Origin: Marinagarivorans cellulosilyticus
GTDB lineage: Bacteria > Pseudomonadota > Gammaproteobacteria > Pseudomonadales > Cellvibrionaceae
DNA: 64,000 nucleotides
Assembly (NCBI RefSeq): GCF_021655555.1
Contig: NZ_AP023086.1
Span: 2,696,685 to 2,760,684 of the forward strand
Direction of reading: 5' to 3'
The position numbers and the translations under genes are program-made. Under the pieces are notes generated by a model, which was given only the letters and a program-made list of their open reading frames with translations, ran no database searches and was not told the origin of the DNA. Below are positions 26,064 through 34,590 of the stretch, piece by piece. Each line of letters starts with the position of its first letter. Position 1 is the first letter of the stretch.

Positions 26064-27659
26064 TTGATTACTACCGCAAACATCACCATGCAATTTGGCG
26101 CCGAGCCGTTGTTCGAAAATATTTCTGCGCAATTTGGTCATGGCAATCGCTATGGTTTGATTGGCGCCAACGGTTGCGGCAAGTCAACGTTTATGAAGAT
26201 CCTTAGTGGTGAACTGGCGGCGACTTCGGGCAACCTATCGTTTACGCCAGGGCATAAAGTGGGCACGCTCAGCCAGAATCAGTTCGCCTTCGAGGCCTAT
26301 TCGGTGGTAGACACCGTGATTATGGGAGATGTCGAGCTTTGGAAGATCAAACAAGAGCGTGACCGCATTTATAGCTTGCCAGAAATGAGCGAAGAAGACG
26401 GCATGAAAGTAGCCGAGCTAGAAGTACTATTTGCCGAGATGGACGGCTACAGTGCCGAGAGCCGCGCCGGTGATATTTTGCTTGAAGCCGGTATTGATGA
26501 GGAATTGCACTTTGGTTTGATGTCGCAAGTGGCGCCTGGTTATAAGGTGCGGGTATTGTTGGCGCAGGCGCTGTTTGCAGACCCCGAAATTTTGCTGCTC
26601 GACGAGCCAACCAACAACCTCGACATCAATACCATTAATTGGTTGGCCGATGTGCTCAATCAGCGCAAGTCGACCATGATTATCATCTCCCACGATCGCC
26701 ACTTTCTAAACAGTGTGTGTACGCACATGGCCGATATCGATTATGGCGAGCTGCGCATTTACCCCGGCAACTACGAAGCTTTTCAAGAGGCCTCGGCGCT
26801 AATCCGCGAGCAGTTGCTTTCGGGCAACGCGAAAAAAAGCGAAGAAATAGCCGAGCTACAAGACTTCGTTAACCGCTTTGGTGCCAATGCCTCTAAGGCA
26901 AAGCAAGCGGCTTCGCGGGCGAAAAAGCTGGATAAAATCAAGCTGGATGACGTTAAAGCCTCAAGCCGCATGACGCCATCCATCAGTATGAAACAACATA
27001 AAAAACTCCACCGCCAAGCTTTAATACTTGAAAATATAGGCCACGGGTTTGACGGCGAAACTTTGTTTAGTAAGGGGAATCTTATTTTAGAGGCTGGCGC
27101 CAAGCTGGCGGTTATTGGTGAAAATGGCGCGGGCAAATCGACCTTCCTCCGCTGCCTGATGAATCAGCTAGAGGTGAATGTCGGGACAATTAAATGGTCA
27201 GAAAATGCCCAAGTCGGCTACTGCCCACAAGACTCTACCGCCGACTTTGATTGCGACTTAACCATATTTGATTGGATGAGCCAGTGGCGCACACCTAAGC
27301 ATGATGACTTAGCCGTGCGCGGTATATTAGGCCGCTTGCTATTCACCGCCGACGATGCAAACAAGCAAGCCCGCGTGTGTTCCGGTGGAGAGAAAAACCG
27401 GCTACTGTTTGGCAAACTGATGATGCAAGACACCAATGTATTAATTATGGATGAGCCGACAAACCACTTAGATCTAGAAGCCATTGATGCGCTGAATACC
27501 GCGCTAAAAGCGTACGACGGCACACTCATTTTTGTAAGCCACGACCGCCAGTTTGTTTCGTCATTGGCCACCCGCGTTATTGAAATTAAAAACCAACAAG
27601 TCGTCGACTTCCAGGGGACCTATAACGAGTATTTGGATAGTCAAAAATCGGTGGCGTAA
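26064..27659 (+). CDS. ybiT: ABC-F family ATPase YbiT
   Basis: A 531-residue soluble protein with two ABC domains and no membrane spans; ABC-F proteins act on ribosomes. Length and sequence pattern match E. coli YbiT closely (ANITMQFGAEPLFENISAQF at the start; LPEMSEEDG; YSAESRAGDILL). Walker A sites are GANGCGKST and GENGAGKST; Walker B/signature regions are LLLDEPTNNLDINTI and LIMDEPTNHLDLEAI. The inter-domain linker (about 240-320) is Lys/Ala-rich and helical, as expected for a P-site tRNA-contacting linker. The start codon is TTG. A strong intrinsic terminator follows. Confidence 0.95.
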   Translation: MITTANITMQFGAEPLFENISAQFGHGNRYGLIGANGCGKSTFMKILSGELAATSGNLSFTPGHKVGTLSQNQFAFEAYSVVDTVIMGDVELWKIKQERDRIYSLPEMSEEDGMKVAELEVLFAEMDGYSAESRAGDILLEAGIDEELHFGLMSQVAPGYKVRVLLAQALFADPEILLLDEPTNNLDINTINWLADVLNQRKSTMIIISHDRHFLNSVCTHMADIDYGELRIYPGNYEAFQEASALIREQLLSGNAKKSEEIAELQDFVNRFGANASKAKQAASRAKKLDKIKLDDVKASSRMTPSISMKQHKKLHRQALILENIGHGFDGETLFSKGNLILEAGAKLAVIGENGAGKSTFLRCLMNQLEVNVGTIKWSENAQVGYCPQDSTADFDCDLTIFDWMSQWRTPKHDDLAVRGILGRLLFTADDANKQARVCSGGEKNRLLFGKLMMQDTNVLIMDEPTNHLDLEAIDALNTALKAYDGTLIFVSHDRQFVSSLATRVIEIKNQQVVDFQGTYNEYLDSQKSVA

Positions 27660-27688
27660 TTTAAGCTACGCCGCAGTAGTGGTAAATA

Positions 27689-27727
27689 AAAAAAGGCTTA
27701 CTAAGTAATACTTAGTAAGCCTTTTTT
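27689..27727 (+). terminator. Intrinsic terminator after ybiT
   Basis: AAGGCTTACTAAGT and ACTTAGTAAGCCTT form a 14-bp perfect stem with a tiny loop, followed by a T6 tract ending at about 27727. An A-run precedes the stem, so it could also stop minus-strand transcription. Confidence 0.93.
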
Positions 27728-27834
27728 GTTTTAAGGGCTGCTGAAATTCACCAGTGGGCTGTACCAAGTACTTTGGGCGCGTAAGGTTGCGATACGCCGC
27801 CGAGTATAGTTTTCTCTGACACGCTCAACTTCCA

Positions 27835-27910
27835 TATAGCAATGCAATGTCTACCACCGGCTATCCTGCCGGCGCCGCAGGTTCTGTAGCGTAATCTGGA
27901 GTTTGAGGCC
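27835..27910. repeat. Dispersed repeat family C
   Basis: The block TCTACCACCGGCTATCCTGC, then CGGCGCCGCAGG and GTAATCTGGAGTT, recurs with small changes near 33112-33166. It is non-coding and found only in the accessory intergenic spaces. Its full extent is unclear. Confidence 0.5.
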
Positions 27911-28014
27911 GCCCCGAACCGAACCTATGGGTTATTGGCTTGTCTTTGAAGCATTGATGTTTCTAGGGTGCATAACTACAATTTAGTTAGATTGTGTCGC
28001 CAAAGTACAATACA

Positions 28015-28154
28015 GGGCGCCTCTAAAAATAGTGATTTTTTCGTGAGAGCAAGAAAGCGCCGCCCGGAGAACCGCAGTTTACGTGGGGTAAATGAGGATT
28101 CGAGGACGGCGCTGACGCCGCTATCGCGGAAAAAGTGCATTTTTAGAGATGCCC
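28015..28154 (-). repeat. Inverted-repeat family B, complete copy (140 bp)
   Basis: Left end GGGCGCCTCTAAAAATAGTG and right end, read inwards, GGGCATCTCTAAAAATGCAC. Flanks carry a 4-bp direct repeat, TACA, at 28011-28014 and 28155-28158. The interior matches the copy at 43622-43761 in reverse. No coding capacity. The right end lies 12 bp upstream of the preferred start of the next gene and contains an ATG in its frame. Confidence 0.85.
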
Positions 28155-28166
28155 TACAGAGGGTTT

Positions 28167-29189
28167 ATGAGTAAAATAATTGTACTGGTACTTTTCCTTT
28201 CTTTAGCGGCTACTGATGCTTCGCTCCCCAAAATTGAAAAGATAATAAGTGTTCTCGGGTATCAAGCAGAGTTCCAAGAGAGGTTTGACTACTTGCTTCC
28301 TAGCTTGGTGGTTGATAGGCGAGCGGGTCGTGCCGAATTTTTCGCATTGCATCAACAGCGCAGGAATGGTGTTGTTAGTGCTTACAAACAACATCTCGAT
28401 TGGGATGTTCGTTTTCTAGAAATTAAGAGTTTTTTGGAAAATGATTTCACACCAGAAGAAGTGGATGCCATATATAAATTCATTAGCTCGAAATATGGTG
28501 CTACTACCCTTAAAAAAATACAGCAAGCCAAAAAAACTACAAAGAAACTCGAGGACTTGAAAGCAGCCATTGAGGTATTGAAGGCTAAAAATATTGAGGC
28601 GTTGCTAAAAGATAAGGAGCGAGAGCTGTTTAAATTGACGGCTTCGCTGGATAATTATTTGGAGCCACAAGAGTCTGACCTTTTAACTGAATTTTTAAAG
28701 TCTAGCCATGGCGCCAGCGCTATTGAAAAGCTAAATAAGCTTGATGATCTGCTTAGAGACTCTATGTCATTCGGTTTAGAGCAATATAATAAAGACGTTG
28801 CCATATTAAATGCTGAGTATCAAGAAGGTTTAAATTCAATAGTTAATGCTTTAAGCCCTGAGGATTCGGCGCTATTAGTGACAAATAGCGCTAGGGAGGA
28901 TTTGCGTTTTATGGTTGCACGAGATAACGGGGAAATGGTGGGTTACAGGGTAAAACCGAGACGAAGAGCGGAGGGTGTTGACAACTTACTTTTTCTGGAA
29001 GGTGACATTATTATATCAATAAACGGCATATCCATTAGTGAGCCCAGGCGGGTAAGAGAGCTCTATCAGTTGATAAAAGATGTAACGCTTTTACATTTTG
29101 TTGTGGTCCGGCAGGGTGAATTGATTGATATTATTATGGATGGCGCGGCCCATGACCCAGGATATGTTCCTCGCTCTTGCCTAGACTGA
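28167..29189 (+). CDS. Exported protein with C-terminal GspC-like PDZ domain
   Basis: A 340-residue protein from the ATG at 28167 (MSKIIVLVLFLSLAATDASL, a signal peptide); an earlier in-frame ATG at 28149 lies inside repeat B and is less likely. Residues ~60-230 are strongly helical and Lys/Glu-rich, with two similar halves (FTPEEVDAIYKFISSKYGAT and LEPQESDLLTEFLKSSHGAS) indicating an internal duplication. Residues ~245-335 resemble the PDZ domain of type II secretion protein GspC: MVGYRVKPRRR, LFLEGDIIISINGISISEP, LLHFVVVRQGELIDI. No other type II secretion genes are nearby. The duplicated helical part is unfamiliar to me. Confidence 0.75.
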   Translation: MSKIIVLVLFLSLAATDASLPKIEKIISVLGYQAEFQERFDYLLPSLVVDRRAGRAEFFALHQQRRNGVVSAYKQHLDWDVRFLEIKSFLENDFTPEEVDAIYKFISSKYGATTLKKIQQAKKTTKKLEDLKAAIEVLKAKNIEALLKDKERELFKLTASLDNYLEPQESDLLTEFLKSSHGASAIEKLNKLDDLLRDSMSFGLEQYNKDVAILNAEYQEGLNSIVNALSPEDSALLVTNSAREDLRFMVARDNGEMVGYRVKPRRRAEGVDNLLFLEGDIIISINGISISEPRRVRELYQLIKDVTLLHFVVVRQGELIDIIMDGAAHDPGYVPRSCLD

Positions 29190-29314
29190 CGTAAGCTTTT
29201 ACGTCCAGTATGAGGTAAACCTAAGCAATATCGTTATATATTAAATCGATAAACATTTTCGAATTTACAGTATCAATTACAATTTGGCGTACCCAATTTT
29301 GGCAATACTCGATA

Positions 29315-29899
29315 ATGAATAAAGCTACGGCGAGCTCTGAAGAGCAGGGCACCATTTACCAGCTTAGAATTCAAAGCGCAATTGTACTCTTGCTATCAGT
29401 TACGCTAATAATATTGTGGGTGCAGGTTAGTGATTTATTAGACAACCTAGATCGGCTAGCGCGAGAAAATGCTTATGTATCTGTTTCTGGCTGGGACTTG
29501 CCCACTATCGTAGTAATGCCTTGTTTTTTCGGTATTATCTATGGTCTTTTTTTACGCCTTTTTAACAAGGCCACTTCTGCTCGAATTTCTAAAACAATGA
29601 GTATTTGTTTATTCTTTGCAGGTTCTGCTGTGGTCGCTAGGCTTGTGTACGGGTTTATGTTGTCGAGTTTTATGGCAAACCATGGCTACAGCTTTTGTCA
29701 GTCATATACCTCACCTTCTATTTATGCAAGACAAGTGTACGTACGTGATGAAGGTTATTGCGTGCCACATACTGGAGTTATTCGGCGCGATATTCTTGCG
29801 TGGTTGGATCAACAGTATTTGCCAAATAAACCATTGAACCCTGCAGCTGTAAGGGAGCAAGTTGCCGTGATTTTGGCTGCTTCAGATGCTGAACGTTAA
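29315..29899 (+). CDS. Membrane protein of unknown function
   Basis: A 194-residue protein with hydrophobic segments at about residues 20-42, 64-85 and 95-117, then a polar tail with Cys-containing motifs (HGYSFCQSYTSP and YVRDEGYCVPHTG). The last features recall DUF1240-type proteins, but I am not sure. It follows the PDZ protein gene after 125 bp and may share transcription. There is no clear Shine-Dalgarno before the ATG at 29315. Confidence 0.6.
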   Translation: MNKATASSEEQGTIYQLRIQSAIVLLLSVTLIILWVQVSDLLDNLDRLARENAYVSVSGWDLPTIVVMPCFFGIIYGLFLRLFNKATSARISKTMSICLFFAGSAVVARLVYGFMLSSFMANHGYSFCQSYTSPSIYARQVYVRDEGYCVPHTGVIRRDILAWLDQQYLPNKPLNPAAVREQVAVILAASDAER

Positions 29900-29990
29900 A
29901 TTTAGTTAAAGCTTACTGTTAGTTGAATTGAAGGTGCTTTCAATCCCAAGCTGGATGAGCGTAATGTGGATTCTGCTATCTTCACCCCAA

Positions 29991-30127
29991 TGTCATTAAC
30001 TTAGCGGCAGCCGACAATTTTTCTGGACTCGCTCAAGCCAATCCATGGGCGCTCCGCACGCGCTCCCGGAGCGTGAGGGTCCTGAAAAATCACCGCCTAC
30101 CGCTTAACTAGCCTTAAGTTAATGGCA
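29991..30127. repeat. Large imperfect palindrome (~137 bp)
   Basis: The left arm begins TGTCATTAACTTAGCGGCAG and the right arm, read inwards, begins TGCCATTAACTTAAGGCTAG. Both then share GCGGYAGNCG and ATTTTTC-GGAC blocks. The arms surround a GC-rich centre near 30052-30080 that contains its own stem (GCTCCGCACGCGCTCCCGGAGC). It resembles a MITE or a long non-coding hairpin; only one copy is in the window. Confidence 0.6.
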
Positions 30128-30169
30128 TTGATCTTCACCCTGCAGACTCCCTATTTACGGAGGGGGCTT

Positions 30170-31612
30170 TCACTCGACTAACTTTTCATATTGCCCGCTC
30201 AAACGATTGCAGGGGGCTATTTTTAGGCGCTTGCGTGCCTTGCTTACCGCTGACGGATGCAAACCCAGTTGATAGCCAATTTCAGCATCGGTGTATTTTC
30301 CCAGCAACTCAATATCCTGAGGTTGCCAGTCAAATGGCCCGCTCCTACGAAAGCTGGCAATGCCGAGTTCGTGCCGCTTAAGCCTGACAAGAGTAGTATT
30401 TAAGCCAAGTAATTTGGCAATGTGAGGATCTGTATTGGTGCCAATCAATGCTAGTTCTTCATCTAACCAGTGCTTAGCGCCTTGATGCGCAGTAATGTTG
30501 AGTTCGGCCAGTTTTTGTCGTACAACAGATAGGTCCACTTTAAATGATTGGGAAAAATATGGTGGTGCCATCAAGGGCAATTGCTTAAGCATTATGGGTG
30601 TCCAGTCAAAACTGCCCGCAGCCTCGGACAACGGGGTGCCAAGTTGACGGCGCTTCGAAGAGATAAGACCTTTAGGGATATTGAACTCAATCGCAAGGTC
30701 GCGATCACTGGATTTACCCATCTTTTTGAGTAATGTTTTATTCCAGTCATACTTGCGGCCCGTTTTTGGGGGGTTAAAAGGTGGAATGCCATGGTATTGA
30801 CGTACTAGTCTGATTTTAGCGCGTGTAAGGTTGTGCTTTTGGCTAATGCCTTGGTCAGTCATTTTACCCAACCTTTTTATAACGGCATTGGAAAGTTGAG
30901 GTAGCGGCGTTAATTCGCCTGTGACTGCATTGGGAATGTCCATGAGTATTCGCTTAGAGCGAGCGGCTACATAGCTAATACCAAAATACTCTGCATATTC
31001 TAAATCACTCACCTCTCCAAGGCGGTCAAGCATTTCTTGTGACCATTCGATAGGCGAGCGCTCGCTAAAGGGGTCGATGCCCATCGAATTCCGATAGTGG
31101 GTTACGGTGGACGGGCTCAAACCAACATTATCTGCGATAACTGTGTCAAAGTCGGTACCCAATAAGGCGATTTCTTCGGGTTGCCAAATGTGCTTAATAT
31201 GGCGTTTATCGCCAGTAGGCAGGTCTTGCTGCCGGTAAGGTGAAATTCCTAGGCTGTTGCGTTTGTCCGTGACCAACCCAGGCCTTACGCCCCATTCCCT
31301 TGCTAATTGGGTATCAAAAGTTGAGCCCAGCTTTTTAATTTTAGTTGCCGTCCATTGAATGCTACCGGTCTGAAATGTCTCGCTTATACCTTTAATACCC
31401 AGCTTTTTACGGAGTCTTTTCAGTACCGAAGGCTTGATATTAAAGGCCCGTGCCAGCGAAAAATCACCCATCGAACCCAGCTGATCTTCAAGCGCTTGGC
31501 GTTGCTCGGGCTTGAGTTGTTCCAGCTTTTGATATTGATTTTTTATTGTCATTAGCGTTTTGGAATTATCATGTAGTTTAGAGGTTAGTCTTTTTTTAGA
31601 GTATAGCTGCAT
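30170..31612 (-). CDS. Protein of about nine tandem helix-turn-helix-like repeats
   Basis: A 480-residue soluble, basic protein that is almost entirely a divergent tandem repeat of ~45-55 residues. The pattern is Trp, 3-4 residues, hydrophobic, then LG, 2-3 residues, (S/T/F)D, IA, Gly/Leu, then V, R, LGI and a Pro-Phe spacer. Clear examples are WQPEEIALLGTDFDTVIADN, WLDEELALIGTNTDPHIAKL and WQPQDIELLGKYTDAEIGYQ, each followed by a recognition-helix-like stretch such as LHPSAVSKARKRLKI. I count nine units, the seventh most degenerate. Each looks like a small trihelical DNA-binding module. I know no named family. Starts at 31612 or 31552 are both possible. Confidence 0.75.
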   Translation of the reverse strand: MQLYSKKRLTSKLHDNSKTLMTIKNQYQKLEQLKPEQRQALEDQLGSMGDFSLARAFNIKPSVLKRLRKKLGIKGISETFQTGSIQWTATKIKKLGSTFDTQLAREWGVRPGLVTDKRNSLGISPYRQQDLPTGDKRHIKHIWQPEEIALLGTDFDTVIADNVGLSPSTVTHYRNSMGIDPFSERSPIEWSQEMLDRLGEVSDLEYAEYFGISYVAARSKRILMDIPNAVTGELTPLPQLSNAVIKRLGKMTDQGISQKHNLTRAKIRLVRQYHGIPPFNPPKTGRKYDWNKTLLKKMGKSSDRDLAIEFNIPKGLISSKRRQLGTPLSEAAGSFDWTPIMLKQLPLMAPPYFSQSFKVDLSVVRQKLAELNITAHQGAKHWLDEELALIGTNTDPHIAKLLGLNTTLVRLKRHELGIASFRRSGPFDWQPQDIELLGKYTDAEIGYQLGLHPSAVSKARKRLKIAPCNRLSGQYEKLVE

Positions 31613-31852
31613 GGGCTATGTTTAGCTGTGCGTTAAGGGTTTAGTTCGGGGAGGGGGAATCAAGGCTCTTCAAGGGCGCGCTTTGTTTTTGATTTCAACC
31701 CGTAGCAAAACGGCTGGCAGTTCAAGCATATTACGCGCAGGCTTAGATATGCAGGTGGTTGTAAACGTTTTGTGAGGTGGGGGGGATGTGGGTGTCCCCG
31801 AATATGCCCTCTACGAACCGACCGCCTCATGAACCATTAAGCCTTTCAGTTG

Positions 31853-32072
31853 TGGGGAGCGGATTACTGTAATGTAAGCTGATTCTGAGCGTTAACTTCA
31901 GTTAAGGCTTACTAGTCCCACGCTGAACGATAGTGATGTGGATGTCCTCGAATGCGATTGTTTGGGGAGCGGATTACTGTAATGTAAGCTGATTCTGAGC
32001 GTTAACTTCAGTTAAGGCTTACTAGTCCCACGCTGAACGATAGTGATGTGGATGTCCTCGAATGCGATTGTT
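31853..32072 (+). repeat. Perfect tandem duplication, 2 x 110 bp
   Basis: Bases 31853-31962 and 31963-32072 are identical, starting TGGGGAGCGGATTACTGTAA and ending AATGCGATTGTT. Perfect identity in non-coding DNA implies a very recent duplication. The unit contains an inverted pair GTTAACTTCAGTTAAGGC. A related diverged sequence is seen near 29905-29975. It ends 49 bp before the next gene, so the promoter region may be duplicated. Confidence 0.95.
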
Positions 32073-32121
32073 ATTATAGCTTCCGTAATTATGTGTTTTA
32101 GGGATTAACGAGAGAATATTT

Positions 32122-32898
32122 ATGGCAAGTAATAACAGCAATATAAGTTCGACTTCCACCACAGAAATCCCATGCATATCCTGCTCAACCATACTTGATG
32201 CGAGCTCCAGTCGTTGTTATAAGTGCGGTGCAAACCTGCGCAAAAGGCCATACAAAAGTCGTGCAGGTGCGGCTGTGCTCGCCATATTGTTGGGTGGTGT
32301 GGGTGTTCATCGGTTCTACTTAGGGCAATGGTGGGGGATTTTCTATGTGCTATTATCATGGACTTTAATTCCAGCAATCATCGCCTTTGTCGAAGCTTGG
32401 ATATTTTTGTCCACTGTTCAGCGCAATTGGGATTTCAAGCATAATGAAAACAAACCTAGAGGCCATGGGGATGAAGGTATTACTTGGCTAGTTATAGCTG
32501 CGGTTCTCGGTCTTGCGGTGATAATCGTGCTAACGATTGCTTTTAAAAAAGAAGTAGTTCCCGCTCTTCAGCAGCACGCAACGCGAGCGGCTGTAAGTAC
32601 TGCAATTGGCGAATCTCGAGTTGTTCAAGTTGCCGTTGAAACTTATTTCAAGGAGAGGGGGGCTTTTCCGAAAAGCTACCGTGATCTAGATATTGATATA
32701 CCCCAAGTATTAGCTGATGGTACAGAAATTGGCATTGACGGCGAGGCTTCGGTAGTTATTATTTTTGCATGGCCGGAATCAATAAAAGGCGATGTTTTGC
32801 TACTCAAACCTAAGGTACACGGTGCAGATTTCAAATGGGAGTGCGTTGAGTACAGCGTGCCAAAGCAATTTTGGCCCGATTCCTGTCTAGCCCTTTAA
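32122..32898 (+). CDS. Zinc-ribbon / TM2 / pilin-like fusion protein
   Basis: A 258-residue protein in three parts. Residues 17-37 form a zinc ribbon with two CxxC knuckles (CISC, CYKC). Residues ~45-100 are a TM2 domain: AGAAVLAILLGGVGVHRFYL, then GQWWGIFYVLL and a second span containing the usual acidic residue. A third hydrophobic segment (ITWLVIAAVLGLAVIIVLTI, ~118-137) leads into a C-terminal domain (VVQVAVETYFKERGAFPKSY, ending in a Cys) like the globular part of a type IV pilin. Such fusions are probably inner-membrane proteins with a periplasmic pilin-like head. The function is unknown. Confidence 0.8.
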   Translation: MASNNSNISSTSTTEIPCISCSTILDASSSRCYKCGANLRKRPYKSRAGAAVLAILLGGVGVHRFYLGQWWGIFYVLLSWTLIPAIIAFVEAWIFLSTVQRNWDFKHNENKPRGHGDEGITWLVIAAVLGLAVIIVLTIAFKKEVVPALQQHATRAAVSTAIGESRVVQVAVETYFKERGAFPKSYRDLDIDIPQVLADGTEIGIDGEASVVIIFAWPESIKGDVLLLKPKVHGADFKWECVEYSVPKQFWPDSCLAL

Positions 32899-33250
32899 AT
32901 CTGTTTCGAGAAGAACAGTATTGCAGGACAGAACAATAATGCAGCAGTAGTGCTGGACAGGCACTCAGCCACTGGGAAGATTCCGTTGAACCGCTACCAG
33001 TACAACCTACGAATAGCTAGGGCAGGCACTCGCTTTAGCAATCGGGGTGCGACAGGGTAAAGCCAGCTGAAACTCGCCGTAAACCCATCTCGACATCATG
33101 CTCCTGCGATGGCTACCACCGCTATCCTGCCGGCGCAGTAGGCTCCTCAGCGCAATCTGGAGTTCATGCTCCTGCAACTCTATCATTGGCTATCCCTGCC
33201 AAAGCATCCGCTGAGGGTTTCCGCTAGCTTCATCTTGTCGCTTCTAGCGT
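32899..33250. other. Intergenic repeat-rich stretch, 352 bp
   Basis: It contains the second copy of repeat family C near 33112-33166 (GGCTACCACCGCTATCCTGC and GCAATCTGGAGTT) and several short direct repeats such as CATGCTCCTGC (33099 and 33168). The left boundary of the di-haem peroxidase remnant lies at its right edge. No gene is recognised. Confidence 0.5.
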
Positions 33251-33907
33251 TTGGGTGTCCTCAAAAGCATTGCAGCCTTTGAGCAAACGCCTGAGTTTGC
33301 GCCTTTTGATTCGAAATATGACCGCTATTTACGCGGTGAATATTTTTACGACCCGCTATCAAAAGCGGCAGAAGGAAAGGGGTTGTTTTTCTCGCAACAG
33401 TTTACTAATTGCGCCACATGTCACCAATTAAAACCTAATAGCCATCGGCAAGAATTATTTACCAGTTACGAATATCACAATATTGGTGTTCCGGTTAATC
33501 AGGCGGTTAGGGCCATAAATAGCAAAGGTGGTGATTTTGTCGATCAGGGTTTGATGGATAACCCGCAGGTAACCGATGCGTCGGCGCGCGGTAAATTTAA
33601 AGTGCCGACTTTGCGGAATATTGCGGTTACTGCGCCTTATATGCATAACGGGGTTTTTAAGCGCTTAAGCACGGTTATCCAATTTTATGATCACTATTTA
33701 ACAAATAGCGAATTTACTATAAACCCAGAAACTGGTGATACGTGGGCCGCCCCAGAAGTGCCAGAAAATATTAGCCTTACAGAGCTTGAAGATGGTAAAA
33801 AACTCACGCCAGAAAAAGTAGAAGCTATGGTGTGCTTTTTATACTCATTAACCGATGCCCGCTATGAGCATTTAATCCCAACCGATGGCCCTGACTGCGG
33901 TGAATGA
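33251..33907 (+). pseudogene. Di-haem cytochrome c peroxidase / MauG family, C-terminal fragment
   Basis: The 218-residue frame is the C-terminal half of a di-haem peroxidase. It has one c-type haem motif (CATCH, in QQFTNCATCHQLKPN), the downstream FKVPTLRNIAVTAPYMHNG signature and the final helix KLTPEKVEAMVCFLYSLTD. The N-terminal haem domain, signal peptide and first CXXCH are missing, and the sequence upstream is intergenic repeat material. The TTG-type start is an accident of the truncation. Intact members reduce peroxide or modify proteins in the periplasm. The broken gene is presumably silent. Confidence 0.85.
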
Positions 33908-34225
33908 AATGTAGAGGTAGTGCGCTTGTTGTAGGGTTTTTTCTGTGATAGCGCCGTCACTGTTTTTACTTCTCTAACGCGGTATGCCGCGCGTCGTACA
34001 TAATAAGCTCCGTTCTCTAGCCCTCGCAAATTGAAGGGTCAACTTGCACAGCTTGCTGCCTAGAAGGGGAGGCGCAAGGATGCGCTGAGTGCATTACCCT
34101 GCGTAAGCTGGGGTTCTCTATTTTGGCTTCCTTTGCATTGTGTTTCTCCTGTGATGTCTAATGAGGGGCATCCTTCATCGATGGGTCGCTCTACCTTCTG
34201 AATCCATTCTGCTGTCTAGCACTGT

Positions 34226-34268
34226 ATTTCTTCGTTCTCACCAAAAATCACTATTTTTAGAGATTACC
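34226..34268 (+). repeat. Fragment of inverted-repeat family B
   Basis: ATTTCTTCGTTCTCACC followed by AAAAATCACTATTTTTAGAG and ATTACC matches the right end of the 43622-43761 copy. The remaining ~100 bp of the element is absent. Confidence 0.7.
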
Positions 34269-34574
34269 TTGCTTGGTAACTTACAAGCGAGCTCTTCTAT
34301 TGTTGGGTGGTTTTTACATTATGTAGCATCTTGATGTGTTGTTCGTAAAAATTTGGAAAGTACTTCCACTGAATACTTGTTTGGCGGCACCTAGTGTATA
34401 TGAGCACGAAACAAAAATTACCTACTGTAGGTAATTATAATTAATAGCTATAAGGGTTTTGTTTTTAACTTTTTTTGGGAGTCTATTTTCACGCTGCTAT
34501 TTTTTATCGGTTATTTTTTTGCCATTTGGCAATAGTGGTTGTTAATTTAGCTCAATCAAATTTTTTCTACTTAG

Positions 34575-34590
34575 TGTGATTTTTGTCACA
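34575..34590. promoter_or_regulatory. CRP (cAMP receptor protein) binding site
   Basis: TGTGATTTTTGTCACA is a perfect TGTGA-N6-TCACA palindrome, the CRP consensus half-sites with consensus spacing. It lies 298 bp upstream of the GH5 start in an AT-rich region. It suggests cAMP-CRP control of cellulase transcription in response to carbon supply. Confidence 0.75.

Noticed and set aside
33936..33957. Second CRP site (TGTGA ... TCAC)
   Set aside because: The half-sites are 8 bp apart rather than 6 and the right half is incomplete.
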